A DNA stretch of 19,264 nucleotides from the NCBI GenBank assembly GCA_020832965.1, contig JAJHRM010000019.1, positions 1 through 19,264 of the forward strand. Direction: 5' to 3'. The notes under the pieces were generated by a model that saw nothing but the letters and a program-made list of their open reading frames with translations, made no database searches and was not told the DNA's origin. The translations under genes and the position numbers were made by a program. This document shows, piece after piece, positions 1 through 8,187 of this stretch (its first letter is position 1; each line of letters starts with the position of its first letter). The stretch comes from Thermofilum sp. Lineage in GTDB: Archaea; Thermoproteota; Thermoprotei; Thermofilales; Thermofilaceae.

Positions 1-1222
1 CCTTGTCCACCACAGGCTTGAAGTACGAGAAGGCCTGGCCCAGCAGCAGCCCCTCAACCCTCTGGGGGTCGAGGTACCGGAGCACGTGCCAGGGCATCAC
101 GAAGTCCGGGTCGTCGCCGCTCCGAAACACCCCCCTCACCACCGCGCGCGTAATCCTCAGCGCGTCCCTCGTCCTCTGCAGGTTCGGGTGCCTCGTCACA
201 ACGTCGTACAGAGCCTCCACGTAGCTCGGGTGGAACGGGGCGTACTCGTCCAGCCTCGAGGCGCGATCCACAGCAACCTTCCCAAACACCTCCTGCTCCG
301 AGCTGTAGAGCTCGAGGTACCTGCTCCTGAGCTGCGCTGCCGCGGCGGCGTCCACGCTCTCGAAGATCCTCTTCTTCAGCACGTGAACCACGTCCTCCGG
401 CGCCAGCGGGACATCGTAGGCAGCGGCGACCCTGCCGAGAGCCTCGCGTAGCATCCTTGCCTCCCTCTCGTAGGCCTCCACGCACCTCTCCTCACCCGCG
501 CGCACCTCCAGGGGCAAAGTGACCACGAGAGCGGTCCTCGTCCCCTCAACCGCCCTGGCGAGGCTCTCGAGGAAGGCGATGACACCCCGCCCGTAGCCCT
601 GCAACCTCTCATCTGAGCTACCCGTGAACCTGGAGGCGTACTTCGCGATCTCGTCCACAAGGATCACAGCGGGCTCCTCGCCCAGGAGCCTCCTGAGAGC
701 CTCGGCGGTGGGCGGGTACACCTTCTCGTCCTCAGACCTCAGCGCGTCGTAGCGGCCGAGCTGGTGAGCCAGCGAGCCCCAAACCGTCTGCACCCTGTAG
801 TGGGCAAGGCTCAGCGGCTTCTCCGGGTTCGGGCACAGCTCGTCCGACTCCCCGTCCAGCACGACCAGCCTAGGCCTCGCCTCGGCGTACAGCCTCGCCA
901 GCTCCGCATCCACCGCCGCGAGCGCCCCAGGCCTCTTGACAGCGTGAAGGATCGCCACCAGCAGGTGAGTCTTGCCACCGCCGTACAGCGAGAAGAGCGG
1001 GAAGACCCTGCGGAACCCCCTCCCGTGCAGCGTCTCCGCGACCTCCCTCAGAACGCGTTTCATCGAGTCCGAGAAGTGGGTCGCCGCGAAGAAGCGGTCA
1101 GGGTCCCTGTAGACCTCGTGCCCCCTCCCGAAGTACACGTCGGCGAGCGACGGTGCCAGCAGCTCGTCCAAGCTCTCGTCGAACAGCTCCTCCCTAGCCC
1201 TCGCATACCCCTTAAGCCCCAT
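1..1222 (-). CDS. DUF499-type P-loop ATPase, 3' end outside window
   Basis: About 407 codons are visible. The reading frame is open from the ATG at 1222 to the left edge, so the C-terminal part is missing from the window. Seen: a Walker A motif YGGGKTH at residues 80-86, a Walker B motif VILVDEIAKY at about 186-195, and a following ATPase fold rich in Arg and Glu. The GGGKTH loop just after a short N-terminal helical region is typical of the DUF499 family, large ATPases (usually around 1000 aa) found next to DUF1156 methylases in archaeal and bacterial defence islands. The ATG lies inside the 3' end of the methylase gene (overlap 1212-1222), so translation is probably coupled. Inferred role: the ATPase motor of a methylase-linked anti-virus module. 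The family call is confident; the biochemical role is inference. Confidence 0.88.
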   Translation of the reverse strand, partial: MGLKGYARAREELFDESLDELLAPSLADVYFGRGHEVYRDPDRFFAATHFSDSMKRVLREVAETLHGRGFRRVFPLFSLYGGGKTHLLVAILHAVKRPGALAAVDAELARLYAEARPRLVVLDGESDELCPNPEKPLSLAHYRVQTVWGSLAHQLGRYDALRSEDEKVYPPTAEALRRLLGEEPAVILVDEIAKYASRFTGSSDERLQGYGRGVIAFLESLARAVEGTRTALVVTLPLEVRAGEERCVEAYEREARMLREALGRVAAAYDVPLAPEDVVHVLKKRIFESVDAAAAAQLRSRYLELYSSEQEVFGKVAVDRASRLDEYAPFHPSYVEALYDVVTRHPNLQRTRDALRITRAVVRGVFRSGDDPDFVMPWHVLRYLDPQRVEGLLLGQAFSYFKPVVDK

Positions 1223-4200
1223 GCAACCACCCCTCCAGAGTCCCAGCCCCGGTAGCGTAAGAGGTCACACGCTGGCACAAAGCCCTCTCAGGGTCGTTCA
1301 ACGGCAACAGCCTACCCCCGAGGACCCTGGCCAGCCTCAAAGCCTCCTCCACCAGCACAGCGTTCAGCGACCTCAGGCCGTCAAGCCTCTCCCGGAACGA
1401 CCTCACATCCAGCGCCACAGCGTAGTACTCCAGCAAGTGCAGCACATCCACCGCGCTCCTCAGCTGCGGCCTCTTAGGGTCAAGACCACGCTCGCGCATA
1501 AGCTCCACCAGCTCATCCCTACCACCACCCCTCGGCTCCAGCAGGTGGAACGCCTCACCCCTCCTCTCGACAACCCTGAGCTTGTTTACCAGTTCCTTGC
1601 TGTCCAAGCCCGTGCCGAAGCTGATGATGTGAACCGCGCTCCGGTCCATCACCCTCCTGCCAGCCCTCCTGCTCGGCAGCAGCAGGATCTTAGCAAGCAT
1701 GTAGAAGAGAGCACCTGTATCCCTCACCTCCTCCCCAGCCTCGCTGCCACCCACGTACCGCGAGATCGCCCTCGCCAATCCGCGAGCAGCGGCAGGGTAT
1801 GCGCGCTCCCTCACGAACTTCCCCACGTCGTCCACGCCCACGATCCTCTCCCTCGAGGTCACAGCCGAGAGCGTGGCAGCCAGCGTCCCCACGAAAAGGT
1901 CAACGCCCGAGCGGCCCGCGCGCAGGAGCTCGAGAGCCCTCTCCTCCGCGGAGGCGAGAGCCTCCCGGTAAACCTGATCCCACAAAGCCTCGCCCCTCAC
2001 ACCGGGCCTCCAGACCACCACGATCGACGTGTCGAGCGCGGCTTTACCCCTACCCGTAACACGTAACGCAAATTCAGTGGCGACCGGGAACGCGGCGGTG
2101 ACGCGGAAGCCCGCCCTCCAGCCGGCGGAGATCAGCTCCTCCCAGGCCTCCGGGTCCGTGTGCGCGTAGTAGGTGACCAGCAGCCCGTCGTCCTTGAGCA
2201 GGCGCCTCATCGAGAGGAACGAGCGGTGCAGGAGCTCGATGAAGTGCCTGCGCGTCTCCTCCTCGCTAACCTCCCGACCACTAAAGTAGCTCAACCGGCC
2301 AGCGTTAAGCCCAACCTCCCTCGGCGCCAGCTCCTCCCACTGAGTTCTAAGTTCTCTGTAAGTCATCCCGACGCGCTTAAAGAAAGCCTCTACTGCGAAC
2401 CGTGGGGCAAGCCCACTATTACTCGCGTCACTCAACGCACGTTTTAACCAAACATAGAAAAAGTCGCTAAGTTCCACGTATGGCACATCATCTCTGTACG
2501 GCGGATCGGTGACTACAAGATCAAATTTTTCACTGCTAAGACTACTCAAGAGAGTCGCATCATCGAGTATGACTTTGACCCCGCTCAAGCTATTAGAAGC
2601 GGCGAATATTAGATAGGATAAACCATCTTGTGTATTACCTAAAATACCCATATATGTTAGAGGCAGATCCGGTATAGGAGCTATTTCACACCAGTTCCAC
2701 TGCATAGCAATACCACGCATTGATAACGTATGTGCAACTTTATTCCATGACCAAGATCCAGGATTCCATAGAGTCACTATAGTATTGTAATCCACGTGCT
2801 TCATTAGCGTCATTGCCAGGTACGCTGTTATGGCTTCCGCATACTTGAACGCGTCCTCCTTGCTCCATCTTTCTCTCAGCTTCTCCTCCTCAACCTTCTT
2901 TCCAGCCTCCCTGATCAGCTTAACCAGCTTGACGAGAGTCAGGAGCTGGCGCGGGTTGAAAAGTTTATAGAATTTATCGAAACCCCAAATTATTATGCTA
3001 AGATTTCCAGCAGTTCCCGAAGTATACTTCCATAAATCTTCCGATGGTATATCTGGGTCACCCCACATCTTCCTTAACTTTTCTAGGGCTTTCCACAGCC
3101 TCTCCGTGTCCTGCTTTGTCGCCGGTTCGAACTCGAGGTCTCCCTCTCTCACCTTCACTTTCACGAGGAGGGTTGGCTTGGCGGGGCTTTCGAGGAGCTT
3201 CTCCAGCTCGATCCTACCGCTCAAGTACTCCTCGAGCATCCGGTTCCACTCCCTGAGCGCGTGCTTGACGTACCAGACGGCTTCCGCGCCCTTCGGCTTC
3301 TCGACGCTGTGCCGGTTCAGCTTGGGCAGGTAGTAGCGGATCTGGTTCCCGCAGTGGAGGCAGGTCGCCGCCTCGCCGCGTGCGTTGACGTTCGGGTGCC
3401 TCACGTTATACTTCCTGCCGCCGACCTCCACGTAGCCTTGCCTCGCGTTCACCTTCGCTTTGATCAGCTTGGCTTTCAGCTCCCTATTGAGGTCCACGAC
3501 CTTAACCGAGCCGTTCTCCCAGTCCATCCAGGCGAGCCTGCTGAAAAGGCCGCTCCTAGCCCCCTCCTCTCCCCCCTCGCCCTCCTCTTCCTCCGATGCG
3601 GCCTTGGATACTCTCGCGAGCCACCAGTTGCCGATGAGGGGCGTGTACTTGCCGCAGTGGGGGCACTTGACCTCCCAGGTGCCGATGCAGACCGCCACGT
3701 CCGGGTCGTAGAGCTCCTTGATGTCGGGGTCTTGGGCGAGCTGCTCCGCCACCCACCTGCCCCACCTCTCCACGTCCTTGACGAGCTGCTGCCCCAGGCC
3801 CTTCTCGACCGCCCACTTCGGGTACTCGAGGACCGCTTTGAGGAAGACGTAGGCAGTGGGTAGCAGCTCGACCGCGACGACCTCGCCGAAGCCGAGCCTC
3901 ACCGCTTCGAGGGGTATGCTGCCGAAGCCGGCGAAGGGGTCGAGCACCCTCATCTTCGCGAACCGCTCCCTCCACTCGGGAGGCGGGCTGGGGTTCTCCC
4001 TGTGGGGGACGTTCTCTACCTCGTTCCTCATGTTCACCCTGGTGCGCAGCACCTGGCTGACGAACATGCTCACCTTCGCGTCAGCAGGCAGCGCCGCGGC
4101 TGCGAGCACGGCCCTGGCGCTCGCGAGGGGCTTCCTGGTCCACCAGAAGACCATCTCCCAGAACTCGGGCCTCCCACCGCCCTGCTTCTCCTTCGCGGCG

Positions 4201-4253
4201 GCCTGGTTCACGATATCCATGGGGAAGTCAGGAGACTCGATAAGCGTCTCCAT
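1212..4253 (-). CDS. DUF1156 adenine-specific DNA methylase with zinc knuckles
   Basis: A 1013-aa protein. It opens with the DUF1156 N-terminal block, including the string TRKPLASARAVL at about residues 39-50. A SAM-binding motif DPFAGFGS is at 105-112 and the amino-methyltransferase catalytic motif DPPY at 583-586, so this is an N6-adenine or N4-cytosine methylase. A large insertion between them carries CPHC (197-200) and CLHC (298-301), probably metal-binding knuckles. Known for the family: DUF1156 methylases pair with DUF499 ATPases and helicases in defence islands (helicase-methylase-ATPase type systems). Inferred role: marking self DNA for the module. The ATG at 4253 lies about 29 nt downstream of a TATA-like box, consistent with a leaderless transcript. 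The segment around 2400-3060 is visibly richer in A+T than the rest of the gene. No break is seen, and both catalytic motifs are intact. Confidence 0.93.
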   Translation of the reverse strand: METLIESPDFPMDIVNQAAAKEKQGGGRPEFWEMVFWWTRKPLASARAVLAAAALPADAKVSMFVSQVLRTRVNMRNEVENVPHRENPSPPPEWRERFAKMRVLDPFAGFGSIPLEAVRLGFGEVVAVELLPTAYVFLKAVLEYPKWAVEKGLGQQLVKDVERWGRWVAEQLAQDPDIKELYDPDVAVCIGTWEVKCPHCGKYTPLIGNWWLARVSKAASEEEEGEGGEEGARSGLFSRLAWMDWENGSVKVVDLNRELKAKLIKAKVNARQGYVEVGGRKYNVRHPNVNARGEAATCLHCGNQIRYYLPKLNRHSVEKPKGAEAVWYVKHALREWNRMLEEYLSGRIELEKLLESPAKPTLLVKVKVREGDLEFEPATKQDTERLWKALEKLRKMWGDPDIPSEDLWKYTSGTAGNLSIIIWGFDKFYKLFNPRQLLTLVKLVKLIREAGKKVEEEKLRERWSKEDAFKYAEAITAYLAMTLMKHVDYNTIVTLWNPGSWSWNKVAHTLSMRGIAMQWNWCEIAPIPDLPLTYMGILGNTQDGLSYLIFAASNSLSGVKVILDDATLLSSLSSEKFDLVVTDPPYRDDVPYVELSDFFYVWLKRALSDASNSGLAPRFAVEAFFKRVGMTYRELRTQWEELAPREVGLNAGRLSYFSGREVSEEETRRHFIELLHRSFLSMRRLLKDDGLLVTYYAHTDPEAWEELISAGWRAGFRVTAAFPVATEFALRVTGRGKAALDTSIVVVWRPGVRGEALWDQVYREALASAEERALELLRAGRSGVDLFVGTLAATLSAVTSRERIVGVDDVGKFVRERAYPAAARGLARAISRYVGGSEAGEEVRDTGALFYMLAKILLLPSRRAGRRVMDRSAVHIISFGTGLDSKELVNKLRVVERRGEAFHLLEPRGGGRDELVELMRERGLDPKRPQLRSAVDVLHLLEYYAVALDVRSFRERLDGLRSLNAVLVEEALRLARVLGGRLLPLNDPERALCQRVTSYATGAGTLEGWLHGA

Positions 4254-4277
4254 AGCCGTAAGGAATGCCGCATAGAC

Positions 4278-4286
4278 TTTAATAAA
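4278..4286 (-). promoter_or_regulatory. TATA-like box for the DUF1156-DUF499 operon
   Basis: On the minus strand the sequence reads TTTATTAAA, with its centre about 29 nt upstream of the ATG at 4253. That is the expected TATA-to-TSS distance in archaea, so the transcript would be leaderless or nearly so. A second A/T stretch (CTTAAAAAGG) lies just upstream of it. Confidence 0.5.
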
Positions 4287-4299
4287 CCTTTTTAAGGCT

Positions 4300-4740
4300 G
4301 TGCAATAACCGTATTACACTGTACCACCTTATTTTTAGCACTCTGCTTGGAGGGTTCTGTCAGGAAAAGGCTTATGCGTTGCACAGTGACGGCACGGCTG
4401 GCTGCTCGGCTTTGCACGGCCTCCTGCGCGCGGACAGCTACCAAGGGAGGAAGAGGGAAGCTGTACTGTACTCAGTGGCGGCGCACTACGAGCATGAGGC
4501 GCTGCTGGACTGTAGGAGGGCGAGCACAGCCTTTTCGAAGACCTGCTCAAAGCTCATTATTATATTCAGCTCGCTGTGATTCACGGGGAAAGACGCCTTG
4601 GCTCAACTACCTAAAGCTGCAGGCGCACAGGATAACGGTTAACGCAATCGAGCTTGAACCCGAGCTTGGCGTCATGAAAGATATCGTGTACCGCGAGTGC
4701 AGGGGCGCTCGCAAGCGCGTCAGCGAAAAGCCTTAAAGCA
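4300..4740. other. Intergenic stretch with possible decayed coding sequence
   Basis: No intact gene is convincing here. On the plus strand a helix-like, Ala/His-rich stretch is readable from about 4370 to 4530. It appears to continue after a frame change near 4530 with the string LFEDLLKAHYYIQLAVIH, ending at a TAA near 4612. A third short frame (about 4613-4736) ends in a stop just before the promoter of the next gene. A GCGCGCG tract lies at 4426-4432, and a small stem GCGCT/AGCGC near 4707-4720. This could be an old helical (HEPN-like?) gene broken by frameshifts, but I do not recognise the family and the reading may be chance. Confidence 0.25.
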
Positions 4741-4750
4741 GTTTAAAGCC

Positions 4751-4758
4751 TTTAAAAA
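4751..4758 (+). promoter_or_regulatory. TATA-like box deciding the start of the 4782 gene
   Basis: TTTAAAAA lies about 28 nt upstream of the ATG at 4782. It is preceded by a second TTTAAAG box at 4742-4748. The spacing supports the ATG at 4782 as a leaderless start rather than the in-frame GTG at 4761, which would fall almost on the box. Confidence 0.5.
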
Positions 4759-4781
4759 CCGTGCCTTACCTGTTTGGTGCA

Positions 4782-5534
4782 ATGGTAAAATTTGAACATG
4801 GAAAGTTTAAACTTGAGCCATATAATCCTACCGAGCTGAATAATAATTTTCCCTTTCTAGAAAATAAGGTAATTATAGGAAAGCTTATTTCTATGTATAA
4901 AGATGGTATGATAATAAAAATTAACAAAGATTTTAAATTCAAGTTTATTAGATCTGAAAATACTATGATTGGTGAAATTTTAGAGCCTAACCCAATAGAA
5001 GCGCTTGGTTTGCCAACAGACTCTTATTACCTCGTCTCCATTTGTAAGTTTGAAAAAGAGGGTGAGAAACTGCTATATCCGATAGCAGATAATATCTTAC
5101 TAAAAGGAAGTGCTCCTCCTTATTTTGACGAAGAAATTAAGAGAATTTTAAGAGAGGAAGAAGCAAATTTGATTTTAGAGGGCACAGTTTTTCATCCTCA
5201 CCTAGAAAGATGCATTTCATATCTTAAGGAAGCACTCACCTCGTTTAATCAAGAAATTTATCCGAACACGAAAACTTCCTGCAGGAAGGTCTTGGAGGAG
5301 ATTAAAGGGATCACGAGCAAGTGGAAGACCGTGGACTGTAGCGAAAGCTTGTGTGAGAAGCTGAAAGCAGTTATAAATTCTCTGTATTCATTCGCCTCCA
5401 TAGGAGGGCCGCACAAAGGAGTTGCTACAAAGGAAGAAACAGAATTTATTTTAAAAACCACAGCATCATTATTGTTCTACGTTAATTCGCTTCTTAAAAA
5501 CCAGAGGGTGAGTGAGAGCCCATGCACCAACTAG
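4782..5534 (+). CDS. AT-rich protein with HEPN/DUF4145-like C-terminal domain
   Basis: A 250-aa protein when started at the ATG at 4782; an in-frame GTG at 4761 would add 7 residues. The first ~120 residues look beta-rich and match nothing I know. The last ~100 are alpha-helical with a pattern seen in DUF4145/abortive-infection C-terminal HEPN-like domains: a helical bundle, then SIGGPHKG, then a long amphipathic helix ending in LLFYVNSLLK. Known: HEPN-family domains are frequent RNase or dimerisation modules in defence genes. The canonical Rx4-6H motif is not clear, so RNase activity is not claimed. The gene is much richer in A+T than its neighbours, which suggests recent acquisition, and it stands alone. 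A GCGCGCGC tract begins 7 nt after its stop. That it is a gene is fairly sure; the domain call is tentative. Confidence 0.72.
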   Translation: MVKFEHGKFKLEPYNPTELNNNFPFLENKVIIGKLISMYKDGMIIKINKDFKFKFIRSENTMIGEILEPNPIEALGLPTDSYYLVSICKFEKEGEKLLYPIADNILLKGSAPPYFDEEIKRILREEEANLILEGTVFHPHLERCISYLKEALTSFNQEIYPNTKTSCRKVLEEIKGITSKWKTVDCSESLCEKLKAVINSLYSFASIGGPHKGVATKEETEFILKTTASLLFYVNSLLKNQRVSESPCTN

Positions 5535-5540
5535 CAGAGA

Positions 5541-5548
5541 GCGCGCGC
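5541..5548. repeat. Alternating GCGCGCGC tract
   Basis: Eight alternating G/C bases between two convergent gene ends (stops at 5534 and 5576). It is one of a family of such tracts in the gaps of this window. Confidence 0.6.
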
Positions 5549-5575
5549 ATGTAAACGTTTTTTAGAATGAAAAAG

Positions 5576-5884
5576 CTAGCTCAGCAGCTCCTTGAACACG
5601 TCTTCGTTGAGCTTGTTGATGGCAAAGGCTACGAGCATGTTCTTGGGCCTGGGCTTCGGCTTGTCGAAGACCTTCTCCACCTTGATTCTTAGGCGGTAGG
5701 GCCAGATGGCCTTCCCCTCCTCCCTCTCCCTGGGCCACAGGGACTCGCTGCCCTCGAACTTCCCCTCGATGACGCCGTAGCCCAGGACTCCCGCCCTCGT
5801 CGCGTAGAAGATGACAATGTCGCCGGGCTGCACCCTCGCCCACAAGCCCCTCGCCCTCTTGCCCACGCCCCAGACGCCTTTTTC
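5576..5884 (-). pseudogene. EVE-domain protein, 5'-truncated copy
   Basis: From about 5884 down to the TAG at 5576 this reads as an EVE (PUA-like) domain protein lacking its N-terminus. By hand alignment it matches the intact copy at 7148-7513 at about 58 of 96 positions, including WGV, VQPGD, GVLGYG, EGKF, IWP and INKL. The intact copy starts with about 20 further residues (MNYWTLVGTLDNWK and onward) that have no counterpart here. Upstream of codon 5882-5884 the frame stays open to about 5950 but runs into two alternating CG tracts and unrelated sequence. The first usable start is the GTG at 5866, which would give a 96-aa protein without the first beta strand of the fold. EVE proteins bind modified bases or RNA, and the domain is common beside restriction genes. 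It is probably a dead copy, though a short product cannot be ruled out. Confidence 0.72.
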
Positions 5885-5901
5885 GCGCGCGCCGCGCGCG
5901 C
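5884..5901. repeat. Double alternating CG tract at an EVE gene breakpoint
   Basis: Two consecutive 9-nt CGCGCGCGC runs, at 5884-5892 and 5893-5901. The homology between the two EVE copies stops at the left edge of this element. Confidence 0.75.
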
Positions 5902-6020
5902 TTTCTAACCTTATCGTTGGCCTTGTACGCGATTCTATTGAGGGGTTTGCTTACTATCTCATATACCTGTTTTTTGCGAATATAAGCAGGGGGCTTGTGG
6001 TTTGGGAGATTCAGCTTTGA
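5902..6020 (+). pseudogene. Possible 3' gene remnant starting at the CG tract
   Basis: Directly right of the CG tract the plus strand reads 39 codons with no start codon of their own, ending at the TGA at 6018-6020. The product is hydrophobic and aromatic in its middle (GFAYYLIYLFFANI), like the C-terminal tail of a membrane-associated protein. It has no recognised family. The layout, a gene tail beginning at a CG tract, matches other remnants in this window. Chance reading is possible. Confidence 0.3.
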
Positions 6021-6090
6021 GAGAATTATTTATTATTTCATAGCGTTACTGATCATATTATCAATACTACCATCGCTTCCATGAGGCATA

Positions 6091-6099
6091 CGCGCGCGC
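6091..6099. repeat. Alternating CGCGCGCGC tract
   Basis: Nine alternating C/G bases followed by TTTAGCTAG, 6 nt beyond the stop codon (6105) of the minus-strand zinc-ribbon reading frame. Confidence 0.6.
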
Positions 6100-6104
6100 T
6101 TTAG

Positions 6105-6942
6105 CTAGTTAGTTAAAAGATCTAGGATCTTCTTGGGAATTATGTAGGTTTTTCCGCAGTATTTGCAGACTATCTTGGTGTCTTTAGAGTTTAATGGGGC
6201 AGGCGCGCCGCAGTATGGACATTTTACTAGAATCGTGCCGTCCTCAGCTAGGCTGAATTCTGCAACAATGTTGTAGCTTATTGTTTCCTTTGGTCTATGC
6301 TTTATCTCGTAGATTAGAGCTGAAATGTTCTTTCTGAACTCCTTCATTTTCTCCGCTTCTTGGAACTTTAGTGATACAGCCTTGCGATGTTTCAGTTCTA
6401 GGAGAACTGCTGAATATGAATAAACATCTACGTCATTTATATCGTTCAAGAATACTTCAAGGTAAACTTTTTCGTAGCCGCTGGGCTCTCTTTCCGATAG
6501 GAACCAAAAATAATAACCATGACTATGAATAAGGAAAGAATGGAAAGCGAGAGTAATAGGTCTCCTATAAATTTGTATTCTGGGAGAAGAGACAAAATGA
6601 ATCCAGCGGGGATAAGAAATATAGATAGAGCGGCAAATATCATAATTTAAGAAATAGAGCTTTAAATAAAATAGGCATCCGATTGAAACTCTCATCAACT
6701 TTGTATTCATACTCTAGGTGAATGAGCCTTTTGTCTGTTAACAATAAGTCTCCTTCCGCAGTGTCTTGAAGCTCGAAGTCAATGCTCTCAAAGCATTCAG
6801 GAACTTTCCTAAGCTTACCAGCCTTTACCTTCTTATAGATTTGAATAACTTTCTCGTCAGAGCCCAAAGCTACGAACTCGTCCCAGTTCCTAAAAAGCAT
6901 GTCTACTGCTGTTGTGCTCGCATGCCATCCCCTTAGGCGCAA
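6105..6942 (-). pseudogene. Frame-broken PH-like / two-TM / zinc-ribbon protein
   Basis: Three overlapping minus-strand frames together look like one protein. Part 1 (6942 or, better, the ATG at 6900, to 6640) has a GDLLLTDKRLIHLE string typical of bacterial PH-like domains. Part 2 (6643-6446) carries two hydrophobic helices (MIFAALSIFL through VMVIIFG). Part 3 (readable from about 6490 to 6105) has a basic helical stretch and a C-terminal zinc ribbon, CPYC...CKYC. Parts 1 and 2 overlap by ATGA (6640-6643), so genuine translational coupling is possible there. The passage from part 2 to part 3 near 6470-6490 needs a 1-nt shift next to a run of five A. I read it as a single gene broken once or twice. 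The alternative is two or three small coupled genes. The biological role is unknown. Confidence 0.55.
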
Positions 6943-6990
6943 GTCATTATAGACCTTTCCAAAAAATAAAATTTATCTTCAAAATCTTTT

Positions 6991-6998
6991 AGCGCGCG
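6991..6998. repeat. AGCGCGCG tract in the gap between divergent genes
   Basis: TTTTAGCGCGCGGC in the gap between the minus-strand gene starting at or before 6942 and the plus-strand EVE gene at 7148. It keeps the TTAGCGCGCG half-site shared with the perfect palindromes at 10858 and 18531. Confidence 0.5.
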
Positions 6999-7106
6999 GC
7001 TACTGTTTCTCACCTAGTTAAACTAATCCAACAATATAAACTGGTTCTATGCAGTATATAGCCTCTCCCAATTGTTTCAGATAGTTTTCGCGGAGCAGTG
7101 AGAAAT

Positions 7107-7117
7107 AAAAATATATA
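7107..7117 (+). promoter_or_regulatory. TATA box for the intact EVE gene
   Basis: AAAAATATATA is centred about 36 nt upstream of the ATG at 7148, implying a leader of roughly 8-10 nt. It is the clearest TATA box in the window. Confidence 0.55.
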
Positions 7118-7147
7118 GATCCTTATCGAGAAACAAGTTGAAGTTTT

Positions 7148-7513
7148 ATGAATTACTGGACTCTTGTCGGCACGCTTGACAACTGGAAGATTGGGATCGA
7201 GAGGGGCATCTGGGGCGTCAGGGAGAGGGCCAGGCCGCTTTGGGGCAAGGTTCAGCCGGGCGACAAGGTCGTATTCTACGCCGTCAAGACAGGCGTCCTG
7301 GGCTATGGCACCGTGGAGGGCAAGTTTGAGAGCAGGGAGCTTCTCTGGCCCGAGGAGAAGGAGAAGGGCGAGCCGATCTGGCCAATGAGGCTCAAGATAA
7401 GGGTCGAGAAGGTATATAGGGAGCCAAAAAAGAAGCCAGACAAGATGCTCGTAGGCTTCCCAATAAACAAGCTGGACCCCGAGACGTTCGAGGAGGTAGC
7501 CGGGGAGAGGTAA
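7148..7513 (+). CDS. EVE-domain (PUA-like) protein, intact
   Basis: A 121-aa protein of full EVE length. Seen: the N-terminal NYWTLVGTLDNWK strand, GIWGV, VQPGDKVVFYA, GVLGYGTVEGKF, and a C-terminal INKL segment. EVE domains adopt a PUA-like beta barrel. In characterised cases they recognise modified cytosines or RNA, and they are often linked to McrB-type restriction. Here the gene has its own TATA box and stands alone, but the window also holds an McrBC pair and a truncated inverted paralogue (5576-5884). Inferred role: modified-base recognition within the defence island. No break is seen. Confidence 0.85.
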   Translation: MNYWTLVGTLDNWKIGIERGIWGVRERARPLWGKVQPGDKVVFYAVKTGVLGYGTVEGKFESRELLWPEEKEKGEPIWPMRLKIRVEKVYREPKKKPDKMLVGFPINKLDPETFEEVAGER

Positions 7514-7602
7514 GGCGTGCTTACCAGCTGACCGTGCGGTTGAACACAACGCCCCCGTAAGAGTTCGTAAAACTTCAAAAAGTGTAGCACCTCTTTACTG
7601 CG

Positions 7603-8187
7603 ATGGGCAGGTTATCTCGTGATGAAATTTTAAGAAGGCTTCTTCAAGCTGAGCTTGCCGATGTGGAGAGGATGATTCAGGAATGCGTATCGGATCCTTC
7701 GTGCTTTATTGATGAGCTGGTTGAGATTATTTCGGGTTTCATGTGTGAGAGATGTGATAATATGCTTGCTAATGTTGAGAAAGCTAGTATAAAGTTGCGG
7801 GTTTTTGCCTTGGCTGAAGCCTGCTATAGCCTGTTCTTAAAGGCGCACACGGGCAGGAGGGGTTACAGGGTTGAAACATCCTCTGTGAGCAGCGTGAGGG
7901 AGCTGGATGAGTCCTACGCGATGCTGAGGAAGCTTTTGTCAACAGGTGAGTACAGGTTGGTGGTTATGCCGAGAGAGGGCTACCTGTTTTTCAAGAATTA
8001 CTACCCTTCTAGCTATGACCCCGAGAAGCTTAGGAAAACTGTAGCCTTGTTAAGGGGGGTTGTAGGGCTCATGAAGAAGTACGCAGGCATTAGGGAGAGG
8101 TACGGTGAGGAGCTTGAAAGCATTGATAGGGTCCTTCGAGGGCTTGGCGGCTATGCGCCTTTGGACGCCTTTCTAGCTGGGGAATAG
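7603..8187 (+). CDS. Unknown alpha-helical protein
   Basis: A 194-aa protein starting at the ATG at 7603. No family is recognised. It is predominantly helical with many Leu, Arg and Glu residues, has a CERC pair near residues 48-51, and has no signal peptide or membrane segment. Codon use matches the moderately GC-rich background rather than the AT-rich cassettes. Its 3' end overlaps the end of the convergent helicase frame by 15 nt (8173-8187), so the two genes were probably packed together before the helicase broke. Given the surroundings a defence role is possible, but nothing in the sequence shows one. Confidence 0.7.
   Translation: MGRLSRDEILRRLLQAELADVERMIQECVSDPSCFIDELVEIISGFMCERCDNMLANVEKASIKLRVFALAEACYSLFLKAHTGRRGYRVETSSVSSVRELDESYAMLRKLLSTGEYRLVVMPREGYLFFKNYYPSSYDPEKLRKTVALLRGVVGLMKKYAGIRERYGEELESIDRVLRGLGGYAPLDAFLAGE

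Noticed and set aside
3261..3863. 200-codon plus-strand frame inside the methylase gene
   Set aside because: It is a shadow of the GC-rich antisense codons; the minus-strand frame has clear DUF1156 motifs across the same region.
4761..4781. GTG start adding seven residues to the 4782 gene
   Set aside because: It lies directly next to the best TATA-like box (4751-4758); the ATG at 4782 has the correct 28-nt spacing. A box further upstream near 4735 keeps the GTG as a weak alternative.
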